Source of the DNA: Fertoeibacter niger | GTDB taxonomy: Bacteria > Pseudomonadota > Alphaproteobacteria > Rhodobacterales > Rhodobacteraceae | Direction of reading: 5' to 3' | DNA: 64,000 bases | Assembly (NCBI RefSeq): GCF_009380135.2 | Contig: NZ_WHUT02000013.1 | Location: forward strand, 39,357-103,356 | In this document: positions 17,815-25,958 of the stretch, piece by piece | How the letters are laid out: each line of letters starts with the position of its first letter | Numbering within the stretch: the first letter of the stretch is position 1 | Notes under the pieces: model-generated | Databases searched by the model: none | Seen by the model: only the letters and a program-made list of their open reading frames with translations | What the model was told of the DNA's origin: nothing | Translations under genes and position numbers: made by a program

Positions 17815-18891
17815 TCATTCAGCAGCGGCGCCAAGGGCGGCAGAGTGGAAATCATCGCGGTAGGGGCGGGCGGTCGCGGGCAGGGCGCGCTTGAGGTAAT
17901 AATCCTCGTTCGCAAGTTGGCGGCGCAGGGCGGGCCACATCTCGCGGAACGCTGCCGGGATCGACGGTGACGGCGCGGGCAGGTCGTGCCTGATCAGCGC
18001 ATGCAGGCGCGGCAGCGCGTGATAGGGCACCATCGGGAACATGTGGTGTTCGACATGGTAGTTCATGTTCCAGTAGATGAACCGGCTGACCGGGTTAATA
18101 TAAACGGTGCGCGAGTTCAGCCGGTGGTCGTTCACATTGTCAGCCAGCCCGCCGTGCTGCAACAGGCCCGTCATCACATGGTGCCATGCGCCATAAAGGC
18201 GGGGCAGCCCGATCACCATCAAGGGCAGGATCGACCCCATGGCAAGGGCCAGGGCGATGGTCGCGGCATAGATCGCCGTCCAGATCCGGGCGATGCGGAT
18301 GACCTTTGGCTGTTCGGATGCGGGAACATAATCGGCCTCTTCCGGGTGGATGCGGCCCGTGGCGTTCAGCAGCATGCGTGACCAGCCGTTCCAGGCATCG
18401 AAAATGCCAAGGAAATTGCCGATCACCTTGAGAAACGCAGGCGGGCGCATGATGGCAATCTCGGGGTCGCGGCCCACGATATAGGTGTCGGTGTGGTGGC
18501 GCGTATGGCTCCACCGCCATGTGACCGGGTTGCGCACGATCATGAAGCAGGCCACGCCATAAAGGGCGTTGTTCATCCAGGGTGTCTTGAACGCGGTGCC
18601 ATGGCCGCATTCGTGCCAGCGTGAGTCCATCGCCGAGCCGTAAAGCACACCATACGCCAGCCAGAACGGCGCCGACCACGGCGAGGGCCAAAGCCATATG
18701 CCAAGCCCCGCGAACCCCACCATCGCCGCGAACAGGATCACGGTATCGCGGATCGCGGGGCCGTCGCTGCGCTGCATCAGCGCCTTCATCTCCTTGCGGG
18801 GCACGTCGGTGTGATACCACGCAGCGGCGGCTAGGCCGGACTCAATGGCGCGGCGGGCATCGGGGCCCAGCAGGCTGTAATCTCGGGTCAT
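17815..18891 (-). CDS. MocD-like membrane di-iron oxygenase (fatty-acid desaturase family)
   Basis: This is a 358-residue integral-membrane non-heme di-iron enzyme. Three histidine boxes are visible: HECGHGT, HTRHH and HVEHH. Two hydrophobic hairpins lie between them. The WRWSHTRHHTDTY block and the neighbouring MocE-type Rieske gene match the MocD group, credited with O-demethylation of rhizopine in rhizobia, rather than acyl-lipid desaturases. GGAGG precedes the start. The gene is divergent from a LacI regulator and heads a three-gene overlapping operon with the Rieske and PanB-like genes. Confidence 0.85.
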   Translation of the reverse strand: MTRDYSLLGPDARRAIESGLAAAAWYHTDVPRKEMKALMQRSDGPAIRDTVILFAAMVGFAGLGIWLWPSPWSAPFWLAYGVLYGSAMDSRWHECGHGTAFKTPWMNNALYGVACFMIVRNPVTWRWSHTRHHTDTYIVGRDPEIAIMRPPAFLKVIGNFLGIFDAWNGWSRMLLNATGRIHPEEADYVPASEQPKVIRIARIWTAIYAATIALALAMGSILPLMVIGLPRLYGAWHHVMTGLLQHGGLADNVNDHRLNSRTVYINPVSRFIYWNMNYHVEHHMFPMVPYHALPRLHALIRHDLPAPSPSIPAAFREMWPALRRQLANEDYYLKRALPATARPYRDDFHSAALGAAAE

Positions 18892-18989
18892 GGGGATCCT
18901 CCGTCCTGGGGGCAGGATAGGGGCTGTGCAGGCATCGGCCAATCGGGGGCTGGTGGAATGCGGCAAAAACCATCATCATGCGGCAGAAG

Positions 18990-19011
18990 TTCTGACGAAA
19001 AAGCATCAGAA
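18990..19011. promoter_or_regulatory. Inverted repeat before the LacI gene
   Basis: TTCTGA and TCAGAA form 6-bp arms around a 10-base spacer, ending just before the AAAGGA ribosome-binding site of the LacI gene. Two near-identical ATGCGGCA boxes lie upstream (18958 and 18978). This may be the shared operator for the divergent operons or an RNA hairpin that controls the regulator. Confidence 0.4.
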
Positions 19012-19020
19012 AGGACCGCC

Positions 19021-20076
19021 ATGAAACGCCCGCGCATCGCCGATCTGGCACGGGAGGCCGGGGTGTCGGTCGCCACGGTGGACCGCCTGTTGAACGGGCG
19101 CGAAGGGGTACGCGGTGAAACGGCTCTGCGCGTTCAGGCGGCGGCGGAACGGCTAGGCTTTCACGCCAGCCGCCTGATCGCGCAAAGGATGGGGCCCGAT
19201 CTGCCCGAACTGCGTTTTGGCGTGGTGCTGCACAAACAGGGGCAGGATTTCTACCGCGCCTTTGCCGAGGAACTGGCGCGTGCCGTGGCGGCGGCGCAGG
19301 GGGTGCGCGGGCGGCTGGTGCTGGAGTTTTCGGCCAGCCAGTCACCCGCAGACATGGCCGGTTTGTTGCGCGCGATGGCCGGGCGCTGCGATGTGCTGGC
19401 GGCGACGGCGGTGAACCACCCCGAGGTGACAGCGGCGGTCGAGGCGGTGACAGCGCAGGGGCTGGCGGTGTTTTCGCTGCTGTCGGATTTCGCTCAAGGG
19501 GTGCGGACAGGCTATCTGGGGCTGAACAACCTGAAGGTCGGGCGCACGGCGGGCTGGATGATGGGTCTTGCGGCGCGTGAGCCGGGCAAGATGGCGGTGT
19601 TCGTGGGTGGCCACCGCTGGCACGGGCATGAGCTGCGCGAAACCGGCTTTCGCAGCCATTTGCGCGAATGCGCGCCGCATCTGGCGGTGCTGGATACGGT
19701 GGTGAACCTTGAAACCCGGCAACTGACCTATGAGGCGGTGCTGGCCCTGCTGGCGCGGCACCCAGATCTGCGCGGCATCTATGTGGCCGGTGGCGGGATG
19801 GAGGGGGCCATTGCCGCGCTGCGTGAGGTTGGGGCGGGCGAGGTCGGGGCAGGCGGGGCCGGGGCGGGCGGGGTGGCGCTGGTCGTGTCGGCCCTGACCC
19901 CCGATTCGCGGGCCGGGCTGGCCGAGGGCGTGGTCACGCTGGTGATTGACACGCCGCTGGAAAAGCTGTGCCGCGATCTGGTGGCGCTGATGGCCTCGGC
20001 CGTGCGCGACGGTGCGTGGCCGGGCGGGGTGCAGCACTTTCTGGCCCCCGACCTGCATGTGGCGGAATCGCTGTAG
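19021..20076 (+). CDS. LacI-family transcriptional regulator
   Basis: This is a 351-residue LacI repressor. The N-terminal helix-turn-helix is complete (IADLAREAGVSVATVDRLLNG). The periplasmic-binding-protein-like effector domain follows and ends in PGGVQHFLAPDLH. A short glycine/alanine run (GAGEVGAGGAGAGG) near residue 275 comes from a small internal DNA repeat and is unusual for the family. It sits between the MocD-like operon and the sugar operon and probably controls both, with an inositol-like polyol as inducer (inference). Confidence 0.9.
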   Translation: MKRPRIADLAREAGVSVATVDRLLNGREGVRGETALRVQAAAERLGFHASRLIAQRMGPDLPELRFGVVLHKQGQDFYRAFAEELARAVAAAQGVRGRLVLEFSASQSPADMAGLLRAMAGRCDVLAATAVNHPEVTAAVEAVTAQGLAVFSLLSDFAQGVRTGYLGLNNLKVGRTAGWMMGLAAREPGKMAVFVGGHRWHGHELRETGFRSHLRECAPHLAVLDTVVNLETRQLTYEAVLALLARHPDLRGIYVAGGGMEGAIAALREVGAGEVGAGGAGAGGVALVVSALTPDSRAGLAEGVVTLVIDTPLEKLCRDLVALMASAVRDGAWPGGVQHFLAPDLHVAESL

Positions 20077-20170
20077 CCGCGCCGGATCCGCGCCGCTGGT
20101 CAAGCCTTTGCGGCATGCATCGCCGGGCCGCGCGATGATGCCCGGCAGGGCGAAGAGCGTGTCGGTGCAT

Positions 20171-20220
20171 GAATTGGAATTTTTCAGTTGAAATGATGCA
20201 AAAATAGAATATCAATTCCA
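20171..20220. promoter_or_regulatory. Candidate operator/promoter of the moc-like operon
   Basis: This is an AT-rich patch in the 182-base gap after the LacI gene. TTTCA-GT-TGAAA (20182-20193) is a short palindrome of LacI-operator form. It is nested between GAATTG (20171) and CAATTC (20213). The isomerase gene starts about 40 bases downstream. Confidence 0.45.
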
Positions 20221-20258
20221 TAACGCGGCGAGCGATGCCGCAGGGGGGATTCTGTTTC

Positions 20259-21077
20259 ATGCCGCCTTTCGCCTTGAACCACATGGCCGCGCCGCGTTTG
20301 GGGTGGGAGGCGTTTCTTGACCTCTCCGCCCGCCTTGGCTGCATGGGGGTGGAGTTTCGCAACGACCTGCCCGGCGCGCTGTTTCAGGGCGCTGATCCGT
20401 CGGTGGTCGGGGTGGCCTGCCGGGCGCGCGGCCTGCGGTTTCTGGCCTTGGCCGAAGTGAAGATGTTCAACGACTGGTCCGACGCCAAACGGGCCGAGGC
20501 CGCCGCGCTGATGCAGATTGCCGTTACGGCAGGGGCCGAGGCGGTCAGCCTGATCCCGCGCAATGACGGGGTGGATACGGGTGAGGTGGCGCGCAAGGCC
20601 GCGATGACCACGGCGCTGCGCGAACTGCTGCCGATGCTGCGCGGCCATGGCCTGCGCGGGATGGTGGAACCGCTGGGGTTTGAGGTGTGCAGCCTGCGCT
20701 ACAAGTCCGAACTGGTGGATGTGATCGAAAGCCTTGGCGCGGCAGATACTTATGCGATGGTGCATGACACGTTCCACCATCATCTTGCGGGCGGCGGGCC
20801 AGTATTCCCCGCGCATACCGGCATTGTGCATGTGTCGGGCGTCACCGACCCCGGCATTTCGGTGGCTGACATGCGTGACGGCCACCGGGTTCTGGTCGAT
20901 CGCCACGACCGGCTGGGCAATGTGGCGCAGATCGCGGCGCTGCGGGATGCGGGCTACGCCGGCCCCATCAGCTTTGAGCCATTCGCGGCTGCGGTGCATG
21001 CGCTGGACGACGCCGGGCCTGCGCTGCGCGAATCCATGGAATTCATCACCGACGGGCTGGCCGCCAAGGGCGCCTGA
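20259..21077 (+). CDS. Sugar phosphate isomerase/epimerase (MocC/IolE/IolI-like)
   Basis: This is a 272-residue xylose-isomerase-like TIM-barrel protein. Putative metal ligands are spaced as in IolE, IolI and MocC: the glutamate in GMVEPLGF, D/H in MVHDTFHHH, H in GIVHVSG and E in SFEPF. The FALNHM N-terminus resembles MocC-type sequences. The start at MPPFALNH leaves a GGGGGGA site about nine bases upstream; a start 24 bases earlier is also possible. It is the first gene of the sugar operon. Likely substrates are inosose-type ketones. Confidence 0.82.
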   Translation: MPPFALNHMAAPRLGWEAFLDLSARLGCMGVEFRNDLPGALFQGADPSVVGVACRARGLRFLALAEVKMFNDWSDAKRAEAAALMQIAVTAGAEAVSLIPRNDGVDTGEVARKAAMTTALRELLPMLRGHGLRGMVEPLGFEVCSLRYKSELVDVIESLGAADTYAMVHDTFHHHLAGGGPVFPAHTGIVHVSGVTDPGISVADMRDGHRVLVDRHDRLGNVAQIAALRDAGYAGPISFEPFAAAVHALDDAGPALRESMEFITDGLAAKGA

Positions 21078-21154
21078 CGGTGCGGATACCCGCCCGCAAG
21101 GGCGGTCCGGCGGGGAGAGCAAGGTGAGCCGGGCACCACAGTGGAGGAGAGATC

Positions 21155-22096
21155 ATGAAAAAGACCCTTATCGCCGCAGGCTTTGCGTCGCTGCTTTCGA
21201 CGACTGCCATGGCGGAAAACATCGGCGTGTCTATGGCGCTGTTTGACGACAACTTTCTGACCGTGCTGCGCAACGGCATGACCGACTATGCAGGCACGCT
21301 TGAGGGCGTGGATGTGCAGGTCGAGGATGCGGGCAATGACGTGGGCAAGCAACTGGACCAGGTGAAGAACTTCATCGCGTCGGGCGTCGATGCGATTGTG
21401 GTGAACCCGGTCGATACCTCGGCCACGCAGGCGATTTCGGATGCGGCGGCGGCGGCGGGCGTGCCGCTGGTCTATGTGAACCGCGAGCCGGTGAACGTGG
21501 ACAGCCTGCCCGACAACCAGGCATTCGTTGCGTCGAACGAAAAGGACAGCGGCACTCTGGAAACGCTGGAGGTCTGCCGCCTGCTGAAAGAGGCGGGCAA
21601 GACCGAGGCCAACATTCTGGTGATCATGGGCGAATTGTCGAACCAGGCCGCCGTGGTGCGCACGCAGGACATCCATGATGTCATCGCAACGCCGGATTGC
21701 GCCTTCATGAAGATCGTGGACCAGCAGACCTCGAACTGGAACCGCGACCAGGCGGCCAACCTGATGACCAACTGGCTGTCCTCGGGCGTGGCCTTTGATG
21801 CGGTCATCGCCAACAACGACGAAAGCGCCATCGGCGCCATCCAGTCGATGAAGGCGGCGGGCATCGACATGGCCTCGGTCGTTGTGGGCGGCGTGGATGC
21901 GACGCAGGATGCGCTGGCGGCGATGGCGGCGGGCGATCTGGACGTGACCGTGTTCCAGGATGCCGCAGGGCAGGGGCAGGGCGCGCTGGATGCCGCGCTG
22001 AAACTGGCCCGGGGCGAGGCGGTGGAACAGAAGGTCTATATCCCGTTCCAGCTGGTGACACCGGCCAACATGGCCGATTTCATGGCCAAGAACTGA
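21155..22096 (+). CDS. Sugar/inositol-type ABC transporter substrate-binding protein
   Basis: This is a 313-residue periplasmic binding protein of the ribose/inositol group (type I fold). A signal peptide covers residues 1-22 (ending AMAE). Motifs include AIVVNPVDTSA, VYVNREP and VVGGVDATQDAL, similar to the rhizopine-binding MocB and inositol-binding IbpA. GGAGGAGA precedes the ATG. A terminator-like hairpin follows, which commonly lets the binding protein be made in excess over the membrane parts. Confidence 0.9.
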   Translation: MKKTLIAAGFASLLSTTAMAENIGVSMALFDDNFLTVLRNGMTDYAGTLEGVDVQVEDAGNDVGKQLDQVKNFIASGVDAIVVNPVDTSATQAISDAAAAAGVPLVYVNREPVNVDSLPDNQAFVASNEKDSGTLETLEVCRLLKEAGKTEANILVIMGELSNQAAVVRTQDIHDVIATPDCAFMKIVDQQTSNWNRDQAANLMTNWLSSGVAFDAVIANNDESAIGAIQSMKAAGIDMASVVVGGVDATQDALAAMAAGDLDVTVFQDAAGQGQGALDAALKLARGEAVEQKVYIPFQLVTPANMADFMAKN

Positions 22097-22120
22097 TCCA
22101 CCCCCACGGGTGAATGCGAC

Positions 22121-22153
22121 AGCAAGGGGCGGCGCCTGCCGCTGCCCCTTTTT
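22121..22153 (+). terminator. Attenuator-like hairpin after the binding-protein gene
   Basis: GGGGC ... GCCCC with a nearly complementary interior and a TTTTT run follows the stop of the binding-protein gene. It sits between that gene and the permease, where partial termination is typical. Confidence 0.6.
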
Positions 22154-22202
22154 CGTCCTGCCATGTGGCAGGGCAGATGATCCGCGAAAAGGGGCACCAC
22201 GC

Positions 22203-23210
22203 ATGACGGCCACCGTCACCGCCACAGCCGGCCGGCCCGCACGGCCACCTGAAATGAACGTCTTCCTTGGCCTTCTGGGCATCGCACTGGTGTTCGAGGT
22301 TCTGGGCTGGATCTTCATCGGGCAGAGTTTCGTCTTCAACCTGCAACGGTTGCAGATCATCATCCTTCAGGTGTCCATCGTGGGCATCATCGCCGTGGGG
22401 GTCACGCAGGTGATCATCACCGGCGGCATCGACCTGTCATCCGGGTCGGTGGTGGGGGCCACGGCCATGATCGCCATGAGTTTCGCCCAAGTGTCGGACA
22501 ATGCCCGCGCTGTCTATCCGGCGCTGACCGACCTGCCGGTGATCGTGCCCATTGCGGTGGCCTTGCTGTGCGGGCTGCTGGCGGGGGCGGCGAATGGCGC
22601 GCTGATCGCCTATACCAAGATCCCGCCCTTTATCGCCACTTTGGGGATGATGGTGGCCGCGCGCGGCATCTCGAAATGGTATACCAAGGGGCAGCCGGTA
22701 TCCTTCCCCACCGACAGCTATGCCGCCATCGGCGCGGGGCTTAACCCGGTGCTGCTGTTCATCGTGATCGCCGTGCTGTTCCATCTGGCGCTGAACTACA
22801 CGCTTTACGGCAAGCACACCTATGCCATCGGCTCAAACGCCGAGGCGGCGCGGATTTCGGGCATCAAGGTCGAACGGCATCTGGTGATGGTCTATGCCAT
22901 CGCGGGCATGCTGGCGGGAACGGCAGCGCTGATCCTGTCATCCAAGAACCTGACGGCGCAGGCGGGCATGGGTGTGATGTACGAGCTTGACGCCATCGCC
23001 ATGGCGGTGATCGGCGGGGTGTCTCTGGCGGGCGGGCGCGGCTCGATCCTGGGCACGGCGCTGGGCATGCTGATCTTCGGCGTGATCATATCGGGTTTCA
23101 CCTTTCTCAGGATCGACGCCTATTATCAGGAGATGATCAAGGGCGTGATCATCGTGGTGGCCGTGGTGGCCGATGTGGCGCGGCAGAAGCGCCGGGCGCG
23201 GATGGTGTGA
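22203..23210 (+). CDS. Sugar ABC transporter permease
   Basis: This is a 335-residue permease of the RbsC/FrcC/IatP family with eight to ten hydrophobic segments. Family motifs include GGIDLSSGSV, IPPFIATLGMM, AIGSNAEAARISGI and GGVSLAGGRGSI. It pairs with the binding protein upstream and the ATPase immediately downstream; the ATPase start lies within a few bases of its stop. It would import a polyol or sugar derivative across the inner membrane. Confidence 0.92.
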   Translation: MTATVTATAGRPARPPEMNVFLGLLGIALVFEVLGWIFIGQSFVFNLQRLQIIILQVSIVGIIAVGVTQVIITGGIDLSSGSVVGATAMIAMSFAQVSDNARAVYPALTDLPVIVPIAVALLCGLLAGAANGALIAYTKIPPFIATLGMMVAARGISKWYTKGQPVSFPTDSYAAIGAGLNPVLLFIVIAVLFHLALNYTLYGKHTYAIGSNAEAARISGIKVERHLVMVYAIAGMLAGTAALILSSKNLTAQAGMGVMYELDAIAMAVIGGVSLAGGRGSILGTALGMLIFGVIISGFTFLRIDAYYQEMIKGVIIVVAVVADVARQKRRARMV

Positions 23211-23212
23211 CA

Positions 23213-23977
23213 ATGAGCGATATCATTCTTGAAACCCGTGGTCTGACAAAGCGTTACGGCGGCGTGCATGCGCTGGAGGATGCCAATTTCACCCTGCGGC
23301 GGGGCGAGCATATCGCCGTGGTGGGCGACAACGGGGCGGGCAAATCCACCTTCGTGCGCCAGATCACGGCGGTGGAGCAGCGCACGGCGGGCGAGGTGTT
23401 TTTCGACGGGCAGGCGGTGAATTTCGCAGGCCCGCTGGAGGCGCGCGAAAGCGGGATCGAGACGGTGTTCCAGAACCTGGCGCTGGCCGATGATCTTGAC
23501 GTGCCGTCGAACCTGTATCTGGGCCGCGAGATCATAAAGTTCAATCTGGGGCCGTTTTCCATCCTCGACCGCAAGGCGATGCGGGTGGCCACGCAAAAGG
23601 CGCTGGATACCACGGCGGTGCGCATCCCCAACCTGTCGAACCCGATCCGCAACATGTCGGGCGGGCAGCGGCAATGCGTGGCCATTGCGCGGGCGGCGGC
23701 CTTTGCGTCAAAGCTGATCATCATGGATGAACCCACGGCGGCTTTGGGGGTGCAAGAGACGGGCCAGGTGGAAAACATCATCCGGGGGCTGAAGGCGCGC
23801 GGCGTGCCGCTGATCCTGATCAGCCACAACCTGCGGCAAGTATTCGATCTGGTGGACCGGATCGTGGTTTTCCGCCGGGGCCGCATCGTGGCCTCGCTGC
23901 GGCGCGAGGAGACGGATGGCAATGATATTGTCAGCTATATCACAGGGGTAAAGGGGGGCGAGGGTGCCCGTGCATGA
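23213..23977 (+). CDS. Sugar ABC transporter ATP-binding protein
   Basis: This 254-residue ATPase has a single nucleotide-binding domain, like FrcA, rather than the duplicated RbsA type. It has Walker A GDNGAGKST, signature MSGGQRQ, Walker B IIMDEPTAALG and switch-histidine ISHN. A GTG six bases upstream, overlapping the permease stop, is an alternative start. The 3' end overlaps the start of the dehydrogenase gene by 14 bases. Confidence 0.92.
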   Translation: MSDIILETRGLTKRYGGVHALEDANFTLRRGEHIAVVGDNGAGKSTFVRQITAVEQRTAGEVFFDGQAVNFAGPLEARESGIETVFQNLALADDLDVPSNLYLGREIIKFNLGPFSILDRKAMRVATQKALDTTAVRIPNLSNPIRNMSGGQRQCVAIARAAAFASKLIIMDEPTAALGVQETGQVENIIRGLKARGVPLILISHNLRQVFDLVDRIVVFRRGRIVASLRREETDGNDIVSYITGVKGGEGARA

Positions 23978-24746
23978 CAAAACGGTGGCCGTGATCACCG
24001 GCGGCACGCAGGGGCTGGGTTATGCCATCGCCGAACGGCTGATCGCCGAGGGCTGCGGCCAGATCATCATCGCGGGGCGCGCCGTGTCAAAGGGCGAGGC
24101 GGCGGCGGAAACCTTGCGCGCCACCGGGGCGGATGTGCGCTTTCTGCCCGCCGACATGGGCCAGCCCGCCGATGCCATCGCGCTGATTGACCGCACGGCG
24201 GCGCGCTTTGGCCGGGTGACGGCGCTGGTGAATGCGGCGGCGGGCACCGACCGGGGCTCGATCCTGACGGCCACGCCGGACGAATGGGACCGGCTGATGA
24301 ATGTGAACGCCCGGGGGCCGTTCTTTGCGCTGCAACGTTTCGCGCAACTGGCCATTGCAGGCGGGCATCCGGCCGCGGCGGTGAACATATTGTCGATGGT
24401 CGTGCATTGCGGGCAGAGTTTTCTGGCCCCCTATTCGGCCAGCAAGGCGGCGCTGGCCAATGTGACCAAGAATGCGGCGCAGGCGTTGCGGGGGCACAAG
24501 ATCCGCGTCAATGCCATCAACTGCGGCTGGATGGACACGCCCGGCGAGGATGAGGTGCAGCGCAGGTATCATGGTGCCGCAGATGGCTGGCTGGCGGCGG
24601 CAGAGGACAGGGCCCCGATGGGCATGCTGGTGAAGCCGGTTCATGTGGCGGGGCTGGCCAGCTATATGCTGGGGGCCGGATCGGGCGTGATGACCGGCGC
24701 GGTGGTGGATTTCGATCAGAACGTGGCCGGGGCCTACCCGGAATAG
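23964..24746 (+). CDS. Short-chain dehydrogenase/reductase
   Basis: This 260-residue SDR has the cofactor motif TGGTQGLG near the N-terminus, NAAAG (active-site strand), a serine in NILSMVVH and the catalytic YSASK. The start is a GTG preceded by a GGGGGGCGAGG tract, and it overlaps the ATPase gene by 14 bases. It probably oxidises a cyclitol or sugar intermediate in this operon; substrate and cofactor preference are not clear. Confidence 0.9.
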   Translation: MPVHDKTVAVITGGTQGLGYAIAERLIAEGCGQIIIAGRAVSKGEAAAETLRATGADVRFLPADMGQPADAIALIDRTAARFGRVTALVNAAAGTDRGSILTATPDEWDRLMNVNARGPFFALQRFAQLAIAGGHPAAAVNILSMVVHCGQSFLAPYSASKAALANVTKNAAQALRGHKIRVNAINCGWMDTPGEDEVQRRYHGAADGWLAAAEDRAPMGMLVKPVHVAGLASYMLGAGSGVMTGAVVDFDQNVAGAYPE

Positions 24747-24783
24747 ACGCAACCAAGGCCTTTGGCCGATGACTTTCGAGGGA

Positions 24784-25791
24784 ATGATGACAACAAGGTT
24801 CGGGCTTCTGGGCGCGGGGCGCATCGGCAAGGTGCATGCCAGGGCGATCACCAGCGACGCCAATGCGCAGCTTGTGGCGGTGGCCGATGCCTTTCCCGCC
24901 GCGGCGCTGGCGGTGGCGGCGCAATACGGCTGCGCGGTGCGCAGTGTCGACGATATTCTGGCGGCGTCCGACATTGACGCCGTGGTGATCTGCACCCCCA
25001 CAGATACGCATGCCGACCTGATCGAGGCCTTTGCCAGGGCCGGCAAGGCGATTTTCTGCGAAAAGCCCATCGACCTGAGCCTTGAGCGGGTGAAATCCTG
25101 CCTTGCCGTGGTGCGCGACACCGGGGCCACGCTGATGGTCGGCTTCAACCGCCGGTTCGACCCGCATTTCGCCGCAGTGCGCGCCGAGATCGACGCGGGC
25201 ACCATCGGTGCTGTGGAAATGGTCACGATCATCAGCCGCGACCCCGGCGCACCGCCGGTCGAGTATATCGCGCGGTCGGGCGGCATCTTCCGCGACATGA
25301 CGATCCATGATTTCGACATGGCGCGTTTCATGCTGGGCGAAGAGGTGGCGACGGTTTCTGCGGTGGCCTCGGTGCTGACCGATCCGGCGATTGGTGTGGC
25401 AGGGGATTATGACAGCGTGTCGGTGATGCTGACCACGGCCACCGGCAAGCATTGCACCATCTCCAACTCGCGCCGTGCCACCTATGGCTATGACCAGCGG
25501 GTCGAGGTGCATGGCGCGCTGGGGTCGGTGGCCGCCGAAAACCAGCGCCCGGTATCGGTCGAGGTCGCGACGGCCAAGGGCTATACCCGTCCGCCGCTGC
25601 ATGACTTCTTCATGACCCGCTATACCGAGGCCTATGCCGCAGAAATCGCCGCCTTCATCGCGGCGGTGCGGGGCAAAGCTGCTGCGGCACCCTCGGGCGA
25701 GGACGGGCTTCTGGCACTGGCACTGGCCGAGGCGGCGCTGAAATCGGTGGATGAGCGGCGCGCGGTTGCGGTGGCGGAGGTGCTGGGCTGA
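24784..25791 (+). CDS. Gfo/Idh/MocA oxidoreductase (inositol 2-dehydrogenase/MocA-like)
   Basis: This is a 335-residue two-domain oxidoreductase. The Rossmann motif GLLGAGRIGKVHA is at the N-terminus. CEKPIDL carries the conserved lysine, and DMTIHDFDMARF carries the active-site D/H typical of inositol 2-dehydrogenases (IolG) and MocA. An ATG 15 bases earlier is an alternative start. Last gene of the operon; it probably oxidises an inositol-like ring to an inosose for the isomerase encoded at 20259. Confidence 0.9.
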   Translation: MMTTRFGLLGAGRIGKVHARAITSDANAQLVAVADAFPAAALAVAAQYGCAVRSVDDILAASDIDAVVICTPTDTHADLIEAFARAGKAIFCEKPIDLSLERVKSCLAVVRDTGATLMVGFNRRFDPHFAAVRAEIDAGTIGAVEMVTIISRDPGAPPVEYIARSGGIFRDMTIHDFDMARFMLGEEVATVSAVASVLTDPAIGVAGDYDSVSVMLTTATGKHCTISNSRRATYGYDQRVEVHGALGSVAAENQRPVSVEVATAKGYTRPPLHDFFMTRYTEAYAAEIAAFIAAVRGKAAAAPSGEDGLLALALAEAALKSVDERRAVAVAEVLG

Positions 25792-25800
25792 CAGGGTGAA

Positions 25801-25885
25801 CCGGCCCGCAGGATGATCGCCAAGAATTTTTTGAAAAATTCTTGAAAAATCTTGGAAGATTTTTGCGCGTCATTCTGCGGGCCGG
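25801..25885. repeat. Nested inverted repeats (large cruciform)
   Basis: The outer arms 25801-25816 (CCGGCCCGCAGGATGA) and 25870-25885 pair at 15 of 16 positions. Inside are two perfect palindromes: AAGAATTTTT-TG-AAAAATTCTT (25822-25843) and AAAAATCTT-GG-AAGATTTTT (25845-25864). The structure lies between two convergent genes and could end transcription from both sides. Confidence 0.85.
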
Positions 25886-25905
25886 GATGCGCGGGTTCAG
25901 CGTTG

Positions 25906-25943
25906 CCGCGCTCCGCGGGGGATATTTGGGCCAGCAAGAAGCC
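25906..25943 (+). repeat. Dispersed intergenic repeat, copy D
   Basis: A CCGCG-CTC-CGCGG hairpin is followed by GGGATATTTGGGCCAGCAAGAAGCC. The tail matches copy E at 33799 and is related to copies A-C. It lies between the cruciform and the 3' end of the caspase gene. Confidence 0.7.
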
Positions 25944-25958
25944 GGGGCGTGGCGGGCT

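Noticed and set aside
17489..18891. The desaturase-like protein as an ordinary fatty-acid desaturase
   Set aside because: The coupled MocE-type Rieske gene and the moc-like neighbours fit a MocD-type oxygenase better, though desaturation is not excluded.
19844..19881. Short G-rich repeat in the LacI gene as a sign of frameshift
   Set aside because: The frame stays open across it and the C-terminal LacI motifs follow normally, so it only adds a Gly/Ala run.
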